Source of the DNA: Propionicicella superfundia DSM 22317
GTDB lineage: Bacteria > Actinomycetota > Actinomycetes > Propionibacteriales > Propionibacteriaceae
DNA length: 64,000 bases
Assembly: GCF_000423465.1 (NCBI RefSeq)
Contig: NZ_KE384020.1
Coordinates: 327,409-391,408 of the forward strand
Direction: 5' to 3'
Shown here piece by piece: positions 9,871 through 21,475 of the stretch (positions are counted from its first letter, which is position 1; the number at the start of each line of letters is the position of its first letter). The translations under genes and the position numbers were made by a program. The notes beneath the pieces were generated by a model. It was not told the origin of the DNA. It did no database searches and worked only from the letters and a program-made list of their open reading frames with translations.

Positions 9871-11610
9871 ATGGCTGAGGAGAAGATCCTCACCGGAGCC
9901 CAGATGCTGGTCGAATCCCTGGAACGAGTCGGCGTCGAAGTTGTGTTCGGGATTCCCGGTGGGGCGATCCTTCCCGCCTACGACCCGCTGTTCGACTCCG
10001 AACTCGTCCGGCACATCCTCGTTCGCCACGAGCAGGGAGCCGGGCACGCCGCCGAGGGCTACGCGCTCGCCACCGGCAAGGTCGGCGTGTGCATGGCCAC
10101 ATCGGGGCCCGGAGCGACCAACCTGGTCACGCCCCTCGCCAACGCCTACATGGACTCGGTGCCCATCGTCGCGATCACGGGCCAGGTGGGCAGCGCCTCG
10201 ATCGGCACCGACGCGTTCCAGGAGGCCGATATCCGCGGCATCACGATGCCGATCACCAAACACAGCTTCCTCGTCACCGAGCCCCGGCTGATCCCCGGCG
10301 CGATCGCCGCCGCGTTCCGGCTCGCCGCGAGCGGACGTCCTGGCCCGGTCCTGGTCGACATCTCCAAGGACGCGCTCGCCGGAACGGGACGCTTCCAGTG
10401 GCCCGACGCGGTGGAACTGCCCGGGTATCATCCCGTGACCAAGCCTCACAGCAAGCAATTGCGCGAAGCCGTCCGGCTGATCGGCGAGGCCAAGCGGCCG
10501 GTCCTGTACGTGGGCGGCGGTGTCATCAAGGCGCAGGCGGCCGACGCGCTCGCCGACCTGGTCAAGAACACCGGCATCCCGGTCGTGACGACGCTCATGG
10601 CCCGCGGCGCCCTGCCGGACAGCGATCCGCTCAACTTCGGCATGCCCGGCATGCACGGCACGGTCGCGGCCGTCGGCGCCCTGCAGCGGTCCGACCTCCT
10701 CATCGCGCTCGGCACCCGGTTCGACGACCGCGTCACGGGCAAGCTGTCGAGCTTCGCCCCCGATGCGCTGGTGATCCACGCCGACATCGACCCCGCCGAG
10801 ATCTCGAAGAACCGGGTGGCCGACGTCCCGATCGTGGGCGACCTGCGCGCGGTGCTCGACGAGCTCAACGAACTGCTCCGCGGCTCCGACCTGCCCGACC
10901 TCGGCCCGTGGGTGACGTACCTGACGAGCCTGCGCACCAAGTACGCGATCGAGACCGAGCCGACGAAGGAGGGCCGGCTGTCGCCGCAGTACGTCATCAA
11001 GCGGATCGGCGAGATCGCCGGGCCCGACGCGATGTACGTCTCCGGCGTCGGACAGCACCAGATGTGGGCCGCGCACCTGCTGCCCTTCGAACGGCCGGGT
11101 CGCTGGATGAACTCCGGCGGCGCGGGGACGATGGGCTACTGCGTGCCCGCCGCCATGGGCGTCAAGGTCGGGGCGCCCGACGACGTCGTGTGGGGCATCG
11201 ACGGCGACGGCTGCTTCCAGATGACCAACCAGGAGCTCGTCACCTGCGCGCTGGAAGGGATCCCGATCAAGATCGCCGTCATCAACAACGAGTCGCTGGG
11301 CATGGTGCGCCAATGGCAGACCCTGTTCTACGGCGAGCGGTACTCGAACACCGACCTCAAGTCGCTGCGGGTGCCCGACTTCCCGAAGCTGGCCGAGGCC
11401 ATGGGGTGCGTCGGCCTGCGAGCCGAGACGGTCGAGGAGGTCGACACCGTCCTCGCCGAGGCGATGGCCGTGACCGACCGCCCCGTCGTGGTCGAGTTCG
11501 TGGTCCACAAGGATGCGATGGTGTGGCCGATGGTGGCCGCCGGAACGAGCAATGACGACATCATGATCGCCAAGGGGCTCGCCCCGGCGTGGGACGAGGA
11601 GGAACTGTGA
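9871..11610 (+). CDS. ilvB: Acetolactate synthase, catalytic subunit
   Basis: A 579-residue thiamine-diphosphate enzyme of normal length. The N-terminal PYR domain has the catalytic Glu in [13 protein letters not shown], and the C-terminal PP domain has the ThDP motif [12 protein letters not shown] ending in NNESLGM. It joins two pyruvates to acetolactate (Val/Leu) or pyruvate with 2-oxobutyrate (Ile). ATG 9871 follows GGAAGGAG. The stop overlaps the ilvN start, so subunits are translationally coupled. Expression is probably controlled by the leader attenuator. Confidence 0.97.
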   Translation: MAEEKILTGAQMLVESLERVGVEVVFGIPGGAILPAYDPLFDSELVRHILVRHEQGAGHAAEGYALATGKVGVCMATSGPGATNLVTPLANAYMDSVPIVAITGQVGSASIGTDAFQEADIRGITMPITKHSFLVTEPRLIPGAIAAAFRLAASGRPGPVLVDISKDALAGTGRFQWPDAVELPGYHPVTKPHSKQLREAVRLIGEAKRPVLYVGGGVIKAQAADALADLVKNTGIPVVTTLMARGALPDSDPLNFGMPGMHGTVAAVGALQRSDLLIALGTRFDDRVTGKLSSFAPDALVIHADIDPAEISKNRVADVPIVGDLRAVLDELNELLRGSDLPDLGPWVTYLTSLRTKYAIETEPTKEGRLSPQYVIKRIGEIAGPDAMYVSGVGQHQMWAAHLLPFERPGRWMNSGGAGTMGYCVPAAMGVKVGAPDDVVWGIDGDGCFQMTNQELVTCALEGIPIKIAVINNESLGMVRQWQTLFYGERYSNTDLKSLRVPDFPKLAEAMGCVGLRAETVEEVDTVLAEAMAVTDRPVVVEFVVHKDAMVWPMVAAGTSNDDIMIAKGLAPAWDEEEL

Positions 11611-12137
11611 ACACGCACACGCTGAGCGTTCTCGTCGAGGACAAGTCGGGCGTCCTGGCGCGCATCGCCGGTCTCTTCGCGCGCCGCGGGTACAACATCG
11701 AGTCGCTGGCCGTCGGCCCGACCGAGGTCGTCGGCGTCTCCCGGATCACCGTCCAGGTGTCCGTCGAGAGCCAGCTCGTCCTGGAGCAGATCACCAAGCA
11801 GCTCAACAAGCTGATCGAGGTGCTGAAGGTCGTCGAGCTCGACCCGCAGACGTCGGTGAGCCGCGAGCTCATGCTCATCAAGCTGCGCGCAGACCCCGCG
11901 ACCCGGAGCCAGATCATCGAGATCGTCCAGCTCTTCCGCGGCAAGACGGTCGACGTCCACAACGAGTCCATGACGATCGAGGCGACGGGCAGCCCCGATA
12001 AGCTCGATGCGTTGCTCGAAATGCTCAAGCCGTACGGAGTGCGCGAACTGGTCCAGTCCGGCCTCGTCGCGCTCGGTCGAGGAAGCCGCTCGCTGACCGA
12101 GCGGCCGAAGCAGGATCGAACCCGCCGCTCCAACTGA
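11607..12137 (+). CDS. ilvN: Acetolactate synthase, small regulatory subunit
   Basis: A 176-residue protein with an N-terminal ACT domain ([31 protein letters not shown]) that binds valine for feedback control, and the C-terminal ALS_ss_C domain. GTG 11607 overlaps the ilvB stop by four bases (GTGA), with GGAGGA upstream. It precedes ilvC by 22 bases. Confidence 0.96.
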   Translation: MNTHTLSVLVEDKSGVLARIAGLFARRGYNIESLAVGPTEVVGVSRITVQVSVESQLVLEQITKQLNKLIEVLKVVELDPQTSVSRELMLIKLRADPATRSQIIEIVQLFRGKTVDVHNESMTIEATGSPDKLDALLEMLKPYGVRELVQSGLVALGRGSRSLTERPKQDRTRRSN

Positions 12138-12159
12138 AACGCAAAGGAAGTCACCAGCA

Positions 12160-13188
<1,029 letters not shown>

Positions 13189-13211
13189 GCCGTCCGTCTC
13201 CTGCCGCACCG

Positions 13212-13243
13212 CCGTCCCCGTCCCGATTCCGGGGCGGGGACGG
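13212..13243 (+). terminator. Hairpin after ilvC
   Basis: A 13-bp stem (13212-13224 with 13231-13243, one T-G pair) around GATTCC. No U-run follows, as is common for actinobacterial terminators. It separates ilvBNC from the P-type ATPase gene. Confidence 0.65.
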
Positions 13244-13282
13244 TCGTGTCCGGCGATGTGGCATTCTGAAGAGGTGCCCGCC

Positions 13283-15646
13283 GTGCCTCGTCTGACCGGT
13301 CTCACGGCCGAGGAGGTGGCTGAGCGGTTCGCCGACGGACGCCACAACAAGCTGCCGCCCCGCAGCGGACGCAGCGTGCGGGACATCGTCCGGGCCAACG
13401 TCTTCACGCGGATCAACGCGCTGCTGGCCGTGCTGCTCGTGTTCGTCCTGTCCACGGGGTCGTGGATCAACGCGGCGTTCGGGCTGCTCATCATCGTCAA
13501 CTCGGCCGTCGGCATCGTCCAGGAAGTGCGCGCGAAGCGGACGCTCGACAGCCTGGCCGTGGTGGGAGAGGCCAAGCCGCGCATCCGTCGTGCGGAGGGG
13601 ACGGCCGACCTGCCGCGGGACAGGCTCGTGCTGGACGATCTCGTCGAGATCGGCCCGGGCGACCAGATCGTGGTCGACGGCGAGGTCGTCGAGGAGTCGT
13701 ACCTGGAGATCGACGAGTCCCTGCTCACCGGGGAGTCGGACCCGGTCGCCAAGGATGTCGGCGACATGGTTCAGTCCGGCAGCTTCGTGGTTTCCGGGTC
13801 GGGCGCCTACCGGGCCACGCGGGTCGGGGCCGAGTCGTACGCGGCCCGGCTGGCCGCCGAGGCGTCCCGGTTCACCCTCGTGCACTCCGAGCTGCGGCAG
13901 GGAATCAACCAGATCCTGCGGATCATCACCTGGCTCATCGTGCCGGTCGGTCTCGGCATCATCTGGACGCAACTGGCCCATCACCGTGACTGGCGCTCGG
14001 CGGTCCTGGGCATGGCGGGTGCGATCGTCCCGATGGTCCCCGAGGGGCTCGTGCTGCTCACCTCGGTGGCGTTCGCGATCGGGGTCGTCAGGCTCGGCCG
14101 GCGCAACTGCCTGGTCCAGGAGCTCCCGGCCATCGAGGGGCTCGCCCGCGTGGACGTCGTGTGCGCCGACAAGACCGGGACTCTCACGGCGGCGGGCATG
14201 GACCTGGCCGACGTACGGCCGGTCGGCGCGACCGAGGAGGCGACGTTGCGGGCGGCCCTGGCCAACCTGTATGTCGCGGACCCGACCCCCAACGCCAGCC
14301 TGCGGGCGATCGGGGACAGCATCGGAGCGCCCGCCGTCCCGTGGCCGGTGCTGGCCCGGGCGCCGTTCACGTCGGCCCGGAAGTGGTCCGGCGTCACGTT
14401 CGCCGGGCAGGGCGACTGGGTTCTCGGCGCGCCGGAGGTGCTGGCCGAGGGGACACCCGCGGCAACGACCGCGACCGAGCTCGCGGAGCAGGGGCTGCGC
14501 GTCCTCCTGCTGGGCACCTCGAGCCTCCCGATGGACGACCCGGCCGCGCCGGGCGCGGTCGCACCGCAGGGACTCGTCGTGCTCGCCCAGCGCGTCCGCC
14601 CCGACGCCCGCGACACCCTGCAGTTCTTCGCCGATCAGGGAATCCGGATCATGGTGATCTCGGGCGACGCGGCACCCTCGGTCGCCGCGGTCGCCCGGTC
14701 CGTCGGCGTCGCCGGGTCGGCCGTGGACGCGCGCGCCCTGCCCGTGGAGGCGGGGCCCGGCCTGGGCGTCGCCGTCGAGGAGCATCGGGTCTTCGGCCGC
14801 GTCACACCGCAGCAGAAGCGTGCCATGGTGTCGTCCCTCCAGGAGGCGGGCCACACGGTGGCGATGACCGGAGACGGCGTCAACGATGTCCTGGCCCTGA
14901 AGGACGCCGACCTCGGCGTCGCAATGGGATCGGGATCCGCGGCGAGCCGATCGGTCGCTCAGATCGTCCTGCTCGACGACCGGTTCGCGACCCTCCCGCA
15001 CGTCGTCGCCGAGGGGCGCCGGGTGATCGGCAACATCGAGCGAGTCGCGAACCTGTTCCTGACGAAGACCATCTACTCGGTGCTGCTGGCCCTGTTCGTG
15101 ATCGCGGCGCAGATGCAGCATCCGTTCCAGCCGATCCACGTGACGATCACCGGCTGGTTCACGATCGGGATCCCCGCCTTCGTCCTCTCCCTGGCCCCCA
15201 CCGCCGAACGCGCCCGCCCGGGCTTCGTCGGACGCGTGCTACGCCTCGCACTGCCGGCCGGGGTGATCATCGCGATCGCGGCGATGTCCACGTACCTCGC
15301 GACGTCCCGACTCCTCGCAGAGACGGCGCCGCGGACGAGCACCGCGGCGCTGGCCTCCCTCATCATCGCCGCGTCGTGGCTGCTGTGCGTGGTCGCCCGC
15401 CCGCTGCGGCCATGGAAGGTGGCCCTGCTGGTCGCGTCCGTGGCGATGTACGTCCTGATCTTCACGCTGCCCCTGGCGCAACGGGTGTTCCTGCTGGACA
15501 CCTCCCACCCGCAGGCCATGCTCATCGGAACCCTCGTCGGGGTCGCTGCGGCCGTGCTCATCGAGGTCACCTGGTGGGTCACCGGGCGTGTCCACGGGAT
15601 CCGGCGACGTGTGTGGAGCCGGCACGACGAGGAGCCGGCGGATTGA
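13283..15646 (+). CDS. ctpE: P-type ATPase, CtpE-like (probable Ca2+ transporter)
   Basis: An integral membrane P-type ATPase of about 787 residues. The actuator motif is LLTGESDPV, the phosphorylation site CADKTGTLT (Asp296 from this start), and the hinge [24 protein letters not shown]. The segment [24 protein letters not shown] before the phosphorylation domain is characteristic of mycobacterial CtpE, a Ca2+ pump. No heavy-metal CxxC domain is present. GTG 13283 has AGAGG eight bases upstream; ATG 13256 in frame is an alternative. The ion is inferred from resemblance. Confidence 0.82.
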   Translation: MPRLTGLTAEEVAERFADGRHNKLPPRSGRSVRDIVRANVFTRINALLAVLLVFVLSTGSWINAAFGLLIIVNSAVGIVQEVRAKRTLDSLAVVGEAKPRIRRAEGTADLPRDRLVLDDLVEIGPGDQIVVDGEVVEESYLEIDESLLTGESDPVAKDVGDMVQSGSFVVSGSGAYRATRVGAESYAARLAAEASRFTLVHSELRQGINQILRIITWLIVPVGLGIIWTQLAHHRDWRSAVLGMAGAIVPMVPEGLVLLTSVAFAIGVVRLGRRNCLVQELPAIEGLARVDVVCADKTGTLTAAGMDLADVRPVGATEEATLRAALANLYVADPTPNASLRAIGDSIGAPAVPWPVLARAPFTSARKWSGVTFAGQGDWVLGAPEVLAEGTPAATTATELAEQGLRVLLLGTSSLPMDDPAAPGAVAPQGLVVLAQRVRPDARDTLQFFADQGIRIMVISGDAAPSVAAVARSVGVAGSAVDARALPVEAGPGLGVAVEEHRVFGRVTPQQKRAMVSSLQEAGHTVAMTGDGVNDVLALKDADLGVAMGSGSAASRSVAQIVLLDDRFATLPHVVAEGRRVIGNIERVANLFLTKTIYSVLLALFVIAAQMQHPFQPIHVTITGWFTIGIPAFVLSLAPTAERARPGFVGRVLRLALPAGVIIAIAAMSTYLATSRLLAETAPRTSTAALASLIIAASWLLCVVARPLRPWKVALLVASVAMYVLIFTLPLAQRVFLLDTSHPQAMLIGTLVGVAAAVLIEVTWWVTGRVHGIRRRVWSRHDEEPAD

Positions 15647-15714
15647 GACCGGCGCACTAGGATTCCCGTGGAGCGTGCGGTTCAGGCGAAGCACACGGAC
15701 GGCGGGAGAGCGGG

Positions 15715-17475
15715 ATGTCGGGCTCGGGGCACCGGGATCCGGCGGGCAGCGGGGGGGCAGGAGGCCCCCGCGTGCACCGCACGGAGGTCGATGGCGTGCC
15801 CGCGTTCTGGAGCGACTCCGGCCTGCCCGGCGTGACCGCCTCGCTGCGGTTCCGCAGCGGCATCGCCGACGAGGCACTGCCTCGGCTCGGCTGGACACGC
15901 CTCGCAGCAGAGGCGGTGGTGCGGTCGGCGGAGCTACCGGGCCTGGACATCACCGGGTCGCTCACCGCCCTGTGGACCTCGTTCGACATCACCGGTCCCG
16001 CCGAGGCGGTGGTCGCCGGGCTGTCGCGGATCTCCGACGTCCTGCGCGACCCCGGCGACGGCGCGTCGCAGATCGCGGAGCGGATCGTCGCCGAGGCGAC
16101 GCAACGGCCGTCCGCCGACGCCTTCGGGCTGGCGCTCCGCTGGATCTTCGGCGCCGGCGGGTTCGGGCTCGTCGGGTTTCCCGAGTTCGGCCTCGCGACG
16201 GTCACCCCGGCCGATCTCCGGGCCCTCGCCGCATCGCGGTTCGGCGCGTCCGACGCGGTGCTGTGCATCGAGGGGACACCGCCTGCCGGGCTTCGCCTCG
16301 GCCTTCCCCCGGGGCAGGGGCGGTCCCAGATCCCCGCAGCCGTTCCCGTCACGCCCGCCGGTGCCTTCGTCGGCGACCAGGCCGAGGTGCTGGGAGCGGC
16401 CGTCCTGCCCGACTCGATCCCGACCCGGCAGATGATGCGACTCCTGGCCGCCGGGGTGGAACGGGCCGTCCCGACCGACTCGTGGACGGCCTACGACACC
16501 CGGCCGCTGCTGGAGCCCCTGGGAGCCGACGTGCTCGTCGGTGTCTCGGTCACCGCTCCGGGCCCGTTCGCGGTTCCGGCCGCCCACGCGCTCCTCTCCG
16601 CGCTCGACGAGCTCTGCGACGGGCCGGTCCTCCCCGGCGACCACGGCGCGCAGGAGGAACTCCGGCCGGCCGGCCGCGCCTGGGCCGCCGCGGAGCGGCA
16701 TGTCCTGGGCGCGGGACGTCCCCTCAGGCCGCCCCCGCCCGACGTCCGGGCCGCAGCCCGCGCGTTCCGGGACGGGCTGTACCTGGGAATGCCCGGCGAC
16801 GCCGACCTGCGGGCGGTGCCGGTGCCGTTCGCCGCGGAGCCGGCGGAGCCCGCGGTGGTGGGGGATCGGCTGCTGCGAGCCTTCGGCTGCGGCGATCAGT
16901 ACGACACCCGCATCCTCGCCGGGGACGCCGGGATCACCGTCGCCGACCGCACGACCCGTCAGACATTCGCCTGGGCGGATGTCGCCGGCTGCCTCGTGGG
17001 CGATGGCGATGTGCGTGTCCTGGTGCGTCGCGACGGCCGGACCGCGGACGTCGACGGCACCCAGTGGCGACGAGGGCGGAACCTGGTCGGCAGGATCGAC
17101 CGCCACGTCGGGCCCGATCTGCAGATTCCGTGGCCGGTACGGAGAGCGGTGGCGCCGCGCGGGTTCTTCGAACGGCTGGCCCGGGAGGCGCGCTGGCCGC
17201 GTTCGGTACCGAGCCATGTGGCGATCCATGCCGGGCTCGTCCTCGGGACGCTGGTGGGCAGCTTCGCTCTCATCGGCGGGAACATCGCGTTGACGGGCGG
17301 GACGGGGCCGCTGAACGCCCTCTTCGCCGTGGCCCTCGGGGCGCTGCTGTGCGTCGTCCTCATCCACTCGGTCCTGGCCGCATGGGGACTGCTGGACTAT
17401 CTCCTGCGGCGTTACCGCGGTCGGACCGGCCGGCGACGGACGACGGCCGTCGTGCGTGAGCGGCGGGCGCGCTGA
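15715..17475 (+). CDS. Degenerate M16-like (insulinase-fold) membrane protein
   Basis: A 586-residue protein. Residues about 20-340 read like an M16 peptidase lobe (HRTEVDGVPAFWSDSGLPGV, SLRFRSGIADEALPRLGWTRLAAEAV), but the zinc motif HxxEH is absent: LGWTRLAAEA stands at its place. A compact beta-rich segment (about 395-470, TFAWADVAGCLVGDGDVRVLVRRDG) resembles a PH-like domain. Two transmembrane helices follow (about 503-525 and 530-560), then a basic tail. I infer a non-catalytic membrane scaffold; no function can be named. It is alone, convergent with leuB (6-base gap). GGGAG precedes ATG 15715. Confidence 0.5.
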   Translation: MSGSGHRDPAGSGGAGGPRVHRTEVDGVPAFWSDSGLPGVTASLRFRSGIADEALPRLGWTRLAAEAVVRSAELPGLDITGSLTALWTSFDITGPAEAVVAGLSRISDVLRDPGDGASQIAERIVAEATQRPSADAFGLALRWIFGAGGFGLVGFPEFGLATVTPADLRALAASRFGASDAVLCIEGTPPAGLRLGLPPGQGRSQIPAAVPVTPAGAFVGDQAEVLGAAVLPDSIPTRQMMRLLAAGVERAVPTDSWTAYDTRPLLEPLGADVLVGVSVTAPGPFAVPAAHALLSALDELCDGPVLPGDHGAQEELRPAGRAWAAAERHVLGAGRPLRPPPPDVRAAARAFRDGLYLGMPGDADLRAVPVPFAAEPAEPAVVGDRLLRAFGCGDQYDTRILAGDAGITVADRTTRQTFAWADVAGCLVGDGDVRVLVRRDGRTADVDGTQWRRGRNLVGRIDRHVGPDLQIPWPVRRAVAPRGFFERLAREARWPRSVPSHVAIHAGLVLGTLVGSFALIGGNIALTGGTGPLNALFAVALGALLCVVLIHSVLAAWGLLDYLLRRYRGRTGRRRTTAVVRERRAR

Positions 17476-17481
17476 GCGGGC

Positions 17482-18540
17482 TCAGGCCAGGCGCGCGGCG
17501 ATGGCGTCGCCCACCGCCGCCGTGCTGCGGCGACCGGTCCGCTCGGCGATGTCGACCGACACGGCGTCGCGGATGCGGGCCGCGGCCGCCGGCTCTCCCC
17601 AGTGGTCCAGCAGCATCGCCGTGGACAGGATCGCGGCCGTCGGGTCCGCGAGCTGCCTGCCCGCGATGTCCGGGGCCGATCCGTGGACGGGCTCGAACAT
17701 CGACGGGTAGGCCCGTTCGGGATTGATGTTCGCGCTCGCGGCGAGGCCGATTCCTCCCGTCACGGCGGCGGCGAGGTCGGTGAGGATGTCGCCGAACAGG
17801 TTGTCGGTGACGAGGACGTCGAAGCGCTGCGGATCCTGCACGAAGGCGATGGTGGCGGCGTCCACGTGAAGGTAGTCGGTCTCGACCTGCGGGTATGCCT
17901 CGCCGATCCGGGCGAACTGGCGTCGCCACAGACTGCCGGCACTGGTGAGGACGTTGTGCTTGTGCACAAGAGTCAGCCGGCCGCGACGGGCCGCGGCCCG
18001 TTCGTAGGCGTCCGCGACGACCCGCGCGACGCCGTGGGCAGTGTTGACCGACACCTCGGTCGCGATCTCGTGCGGGGTGTCCACGCGGACGGCCCCGCCG
18101 ACACCGCAGTAGAGGCCCTCGGTACCCTCGCGCACCACGACGAAGTCGATCGGGCCCGCCCCGGTGACCTCGGCGGACAGCGGCGTCGCCGTGCCGGGGT
18201 AGTACACGGACGGGCGCAGGTTCACGTAGTGGTCGAAGGCGAATCGCAGCTTGAGCAGCAGTCCGCGCTCCAACAGGCCGGAGGGGATCTGCGTGCTGCC
18301 GGGGGCGGCGCCGACGGCGCCGAGCAGGATCGCGTCGGCGGCGGCCAGCTCCTCCAGGACGCTGTCGGGCAGCACCTCGCCGGTGCGCAGCCAACGCTCG
18401 GCGCCGAGGTCGTAGGACACCTCGGTGAAGCCCTCGCCGAGGACCGTCCGGAGCACTTTCACGGCTTCGGCTGTGACCTCGGGGCCGATTCCGTCACCAG
18501 GGACGACGGCAAGGACGGGGGACTTGGCTGCGGCAGACAC
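17482..18540 (-). CDS. leuB: 3-isopropylmalate dehydrogenase
   Basis: A 352-residue member of the isocitrate/isopropylmalate dehydrogenase family, beginning [22 protein letters not shown]. Conserved [10 protein letters not shown], the catalytic Lys in [10 protein letters not shown] and the metal-binding Asp region [29 protein letters not shown] are present; [14 protein letters not shown] ends the active site. It oxidises and decarboxylates 3-isopropylmalate with NAD+. GTG 18540 is the start. It diverges from ilvE across 92 bases that contain a palindrome. Confidence 0.96.
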   Translation of the reverse strand: MSAAAKSPVLAVVPGDGIGPEVTAEAVKVLRTVLGEGFTEVSYDLGAERWLRTGEVLPDSVLEELAAADAILLGAVGAAPGSTQIPSGLLERGLLLKLRFAFDHYVNLRPSVYYPGTATPLSAEVTGAGPIDFVVVREGTEGLYCGVGGAVRVDTPHEIATEVSVNTAHGVARVVADAYERAAARRGRLTLVHKHNVLTSAGSLWRRQFARIGEAYPQVETDYLHVDAATIAFVQDPQRFDVLVTDNLFGDILTDLAAAVTGGIGLAASANINPERAYPSMFEPVHGSAPDIAGRQLADPTAAILSTAMLLDHWGEPAAAARIRDAVSVDIAERTGRRSTAAVGDAIAARLA

Positions 18541-18568
18541 GCGGGCACCCTATCGAGCGGAGCGAGAA

Positions 18569-18584
18569 TGAGACGCCCGTCTCA
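18569..18584. promoter_or_regulatory. Palindrome between leuB and ilvE (candidate operator)
   Basis: TGAGACGCCCGTCTCA is a perfect 7-2-7 inverted repeat in the intergenic region of two divergent branched-chain amino acid genes. The position suits an operator acting on both. The regulator is unknown; the IclR protein at 33641-34366 is one candidate. Confidence 0.5.
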
Positions 18585-18619
18585 CGGCGAAACGCCCAGG
18601 CCCGCCGGGCTTCGCGCGG

Positions 18620-18625
18620 TAACGT
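18620..18625 (+). promoter_or_regulatory. -10 of a likely leaderless ilvE transcript
   Basis: TAACGT ends seven bases before the ilvE ATG at 18633, and no Shine-Dalgarno sequence is present, so the mRNA probably starts at the start codon. Confidence 0.45.
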
Positions 18626-18632
18626 TCGGCTC

Positions 18633-19724
18633 ATGGCCTTCGACTTCGCGCTCACCCGTAATCCCGCCCCGGCGACTCCTGCACGGCTGCAGGAGATCCT
18701 CGCCGATCCGGGGTTCGGCGTTCACTTCACCGACCACATGGTCACGGCCGAGTGGACGCACGACGCGGGCTGGCAGGACGCCGTCGTGGAGCCCTACGGG
18801 CCCGTGACGCTCCAGCCGCACGCCGCCGTCCTGCACTACGGGCAGGAGATCTTCGAGGGGCTCAAGGCGTACCGGCACGAGGACGGCTCGGTGTGGCTGT
18901 TCCGGCCCGAGAAGAACGCCGAGCGGTTCGAGCGATCCGCGGCCAGACTGATGCTCCCGATCCTGCCTGCCGCCGACTTCGTCTCCTCGGTGACCGCGCT
19001 CGTCGAGATCGACGAGCGCTGGGTCCCGTCGGCCGCCGCCGGCGAGTACAGCCTCTACCTGCGCCCGTTCATGTACGCCTCCGAGGCGTTCCTCGGCGTC
19101 CATCCCGCCCAGGAGGTCACCTATCGCGTCATCGCGTCGCCGGTCGGCCCGTACTTCGCCACCGGTGCCGTCGAGCCTGTCGACATCTGGGTGACCACGA
19201 CGTACTCCAGGGCCGGTGCCGGCGGCACCGGTGCGGCGAAGTGCGGCGGCAACTACGCTTCGGGCCTCATCGCGCAGCAGGAGGGATATGCCCACGGGTG
19301 CAGCCAGGTGCTGTTCGCGGACGCCGCGAGCGGTTCGCTGCTGGAAGAACTGGGCGGCATGAACCTCTTCCTGGTCACCGCCGACGGGCAGTTGCTGACC
19401 CCCGAGTTGTCGGGCTCGATCCTGGAGGGCGTGACGCGCGACTCGATCCTCGTGGCGGCGACGGAACTCGGGCTGACCCCCGTCGAGCGGAAGATCGAAC
19501 TCGCCGAGTTGTTCGACGGGCTCGCGAGCGGACACATCGTGGAGACCTTCGCCTGCGGCACCGCCGCGGTGCTGACACCGATCGGGAGCTTCCGCGACGA
19601 GGAGCACACCTGGGCGGTGGGGACCGGCTCGATCGACCACACACTCGCCATTCGCACCTACCTGACCGACGTGCAGTACGGGCGGCGTCCCGACACCCAC
19701 GGCTGGCTCACCAAGGTCGTCTGA
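18633..19724 (+). CDS. ilvE: Branched-chain amino acid aminotransferase
   Basis: A 363-residue fold-type IV PLP enzyme. The PLP lysine is in GTGAAKCGGNYASGL (about Lys203), and the type II BCAT pattern is clear (YGQEIFEGLKAYRHEDGSVWLFRP, LEELGGMNLFLV, ETFACGTAAVLTPIG). It transfers amino groups between Val/Leu/Ile and 2-oxoglutarate, the last step of their synthesis. A strong 11-bp hairpin follows, then cimA. The start lacks a ribosome binding site and looks leaderless. Confidence 0.96.
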   Translation: MAFDFALTRNPAPATPARLQEILADPGFGVHFTDHMVTAEWTHDAGWQDAVVEPYGPVTLQPHAAVLHYGQEIFEGLKAYRHEDGSVWLFRPEKNAERFERSAARLMLPILPAADFVSSVTALVEIDERWVPSAAAGEYSLYLRPFMYASEAFLGVHPAQEVTYRVIASPVGPYFATGAVEPVDIWVTTTYSRAGAGGTGAAKCGGNYASGLIAQQEGYAHGCSQVLFADAASGSLLEELGGMNLFLVTADGQLLTPELSGSILEGVTRDSILVAATELGLTPVERKIELAELFDGLASGHIVETFACGTAAVLTPIGSFRDEEHTWAVGTGSIDHTLAIRTYLTDVQYGRRPDTHGWLTKVV

Positions 19725-19735
19725 GCGTTCCTCGG

Positions 19736-19770
19736 CTCATGGTGCGGGACTGTTGGTCTCGCACCATGAG
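19736..19770 (+). terminator. Hairpin between ilvE and cimA
   Basis: CTCATGGTGCG (19736-19746) and CGCACCATGAG (19760-19770) form a perfect 11-bp stem with a 13-base loop. There is no T-run. It may end the ilvE transcript or act as a control element before cimA. Confidence 0.6.
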
Positions 19771-19835
19771 AAGCTTGCGTCCCGGGATGGTCGCCGGGCA
19801 GACTGCCCAGGTCACATTCCCAGACAGGTAGGCCA

Positions 19836-21419
19836 ATGAACGCTCAACCCGTTGCTCCTGACAGCTTCCAGGTCTTCGACACCACTCTGCGCGACGGTGC
19901 GCAGCAGGAGGGTCTGCGGCTCACCGTGGCGGACAAGCTCCGAATCGCCGGGCTCCTCGACGAACTGGGCGTCGGATTCATCGAGGGGGGCTGGCCGGGG
20001 GCCAATCCGAACGACACAGCCTTCTTCGCCGCCGCGGCGGCCGGGGACCTCAGGCTGGACAACGCGACCCTCGTCGCGTTCGGGGCGACGCGCAAGGCGG
20101 GTGGCAGCGCGGCTTCCGATCCCCTGGTCCGCGCACTGCTGGACGCCCGGACGAGCACCGTGTGCCTCGTCGCGAAGAGCCACGACGAGCACGTGTTCCG
20201 CGCGCTCCAGACGACGCTGGCCGAGAACATCGAGATGGTCCGGGACACGGTGTCGTTCCTCGTGGCCGAGGGGCGCCGGGTGTTCGTCGACTGCGAACAC
20301 TTCTTCGACGGGTACAAGGCCAATGCCGCCTATGCGCTGGAGGTTGTCCGCACCGCCGCGGAGGCCGGCGCGGAGGTCGTGGTCCTGTGCGACACGAACG
20401 GTGGGATGCTGCCGGGCAGGATGGGTGACATCGTGTCGGCGGCGGGATCGATCGGCGTCGAGCTCGGCGTCCATTGCCACAACGACACCGGCTGCGCGGT
20501 GGCCAACACCCTCGCCGCCGTCGAGGCCGGTGTGACGCATGTGCAGGGCACCGTGAACGGCCACGGCGAGCGCACCGGCAACGCCGACATCATCCAGATC
20601 ATGGCCAACCTGCAACTGAAGCTGGGCTGGGACGTCGTCGCCCCGGAGCGGCTCGCGGAGGCCACCCGCATCGCCAACGCCATCGCGGCCGTCACGAACA
20701 TCCCGATCAGCGCCCGTGCCCCGTACGTCGGGCATTCGGCCTTCGCCCACAAGGCGGGCCTGCACGCGTCGGCGATCAAGGTGGACGCGAACCTGTATCA
20801 GCACACCGACCCGCAGTCCGTCGGCAACGACATGAGGATGCTCGTCTCGGACATGGCCGGCCGGGCGAACATCCAGCTCAAGGGCGGCGAACTCGGCTAC
20901 GACCTGTCGGACCGGACGCTCGCCGCCGAGGTGACCGATCTGGTCAAGCAGCGCGAGATGGACGGGTACTCGTACGAATCCGCCGACGCGAGCTTCGAAC
21001 TCCTGTTGCGCGAGCATCTCGGTCTGGCGAAGCCGGATTTCGAGGTCGAGCAGTGGCGGGTGCTCACACAGCACGCGCCGTCGGCCGACGGCGACAACTC
21101 CGAGGCGACACTCAAGGTGCGCGCGGGCGACAGTGTCACCAAGCTCGTCGGCGAGGGCAACGGGCCGCTGAACGCTCTCGACGTGGCGTTGCGCTCATCG
21201 CTGGCGGCCACGTTCCCGCAGGTCAACGACTTCGAGCTCATCGACTACCGGGTGCGCATCCTGGAGTCGTCCCACGGGACGGGGGCCATCGTCCGGACGC
21301 TCATCGACACCACCGACGGCAACCGCACCTGGACGACCGTCGGCGTCGGCACCAATGTCATCGAGGCATCGTGCGAGGCTCTGTTCGACGCGTACACCTG
21401 GGGTCTGCTCGAGCGCTGA
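19836..21419 (+). CDS. cimA: (R)-citramalate synthase
   Basis: A 527-residue LeuA-like acyltransferase. FQVFDTTLRDGAQQEGLRLTVADKLRIA, VGFIEGGWPGANPND and GVHCHNDTGCAVAN are the CimA-type signatures, followed by [11 protein letters not shown] and the C-terminal LeuA dimer/allosteric domain (about 380-520). It makes citramalate from pyruvate and acetyl-CoA, the threonine-independent route to 2-oxobutyrate for isoleucine. LeuCD and LeuB process its product, which fits their presence in the window. It is distinct from leuA at 3388 (FDTTLRDGAQQEG versus DLRDGNQAL). AGGTAGG precedes ATG 19836. Confidence 0.9.
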   Translation: MNAQPVAPDSFQVFDTTLRDGAQQEGLRLTVADKLRIAGLLDELGVGFIEGGWPGANPNDTAFFAAAAAGDLRLDNATLVAFGATRKAGGSAASDPLVRALLDARTSTVCLVAKSHDEHVFRALQTTLAENIEMVRDTVSFLVAEGRRVFVDCEHFFDGYKANAAYALEVVRTAAEAGAEVVVLCDTNGGMLPGRMGDIVSAAGSIGVELGVHCHNDTGCAVANTLAAVEAGVTHVQGTVNGHGERTGNADIIQIMANLQLKLGWDVVAPERLAEATRIANAIAAVTNIPISARAPYVGHSAFAHKAGLHASAIKVDANLYQHTDPQSVGNDMRMLVSDMAGRANIQLKGGELGYDLSDRTLAAEVTDLVKQREMDGYSYESADASFELLLREHLGLAKPDFEVEQWRVLTQHAPSADGDNSEATLKVRAGDSVTKLVGEGNGPLNALDVALRSSLAATFPQVNDFELIDYRVRILESSHGTGAIVRTLIDTTDGNRTWTTVGVGTNVIEASCEALFDAYTWGLLER

Positions 21420-21475
21420 CCCTTCGGATCGCCCAGCTCCACTGGTCCTGTGGCCCGGGGGTCCCTGCTGCGCGG

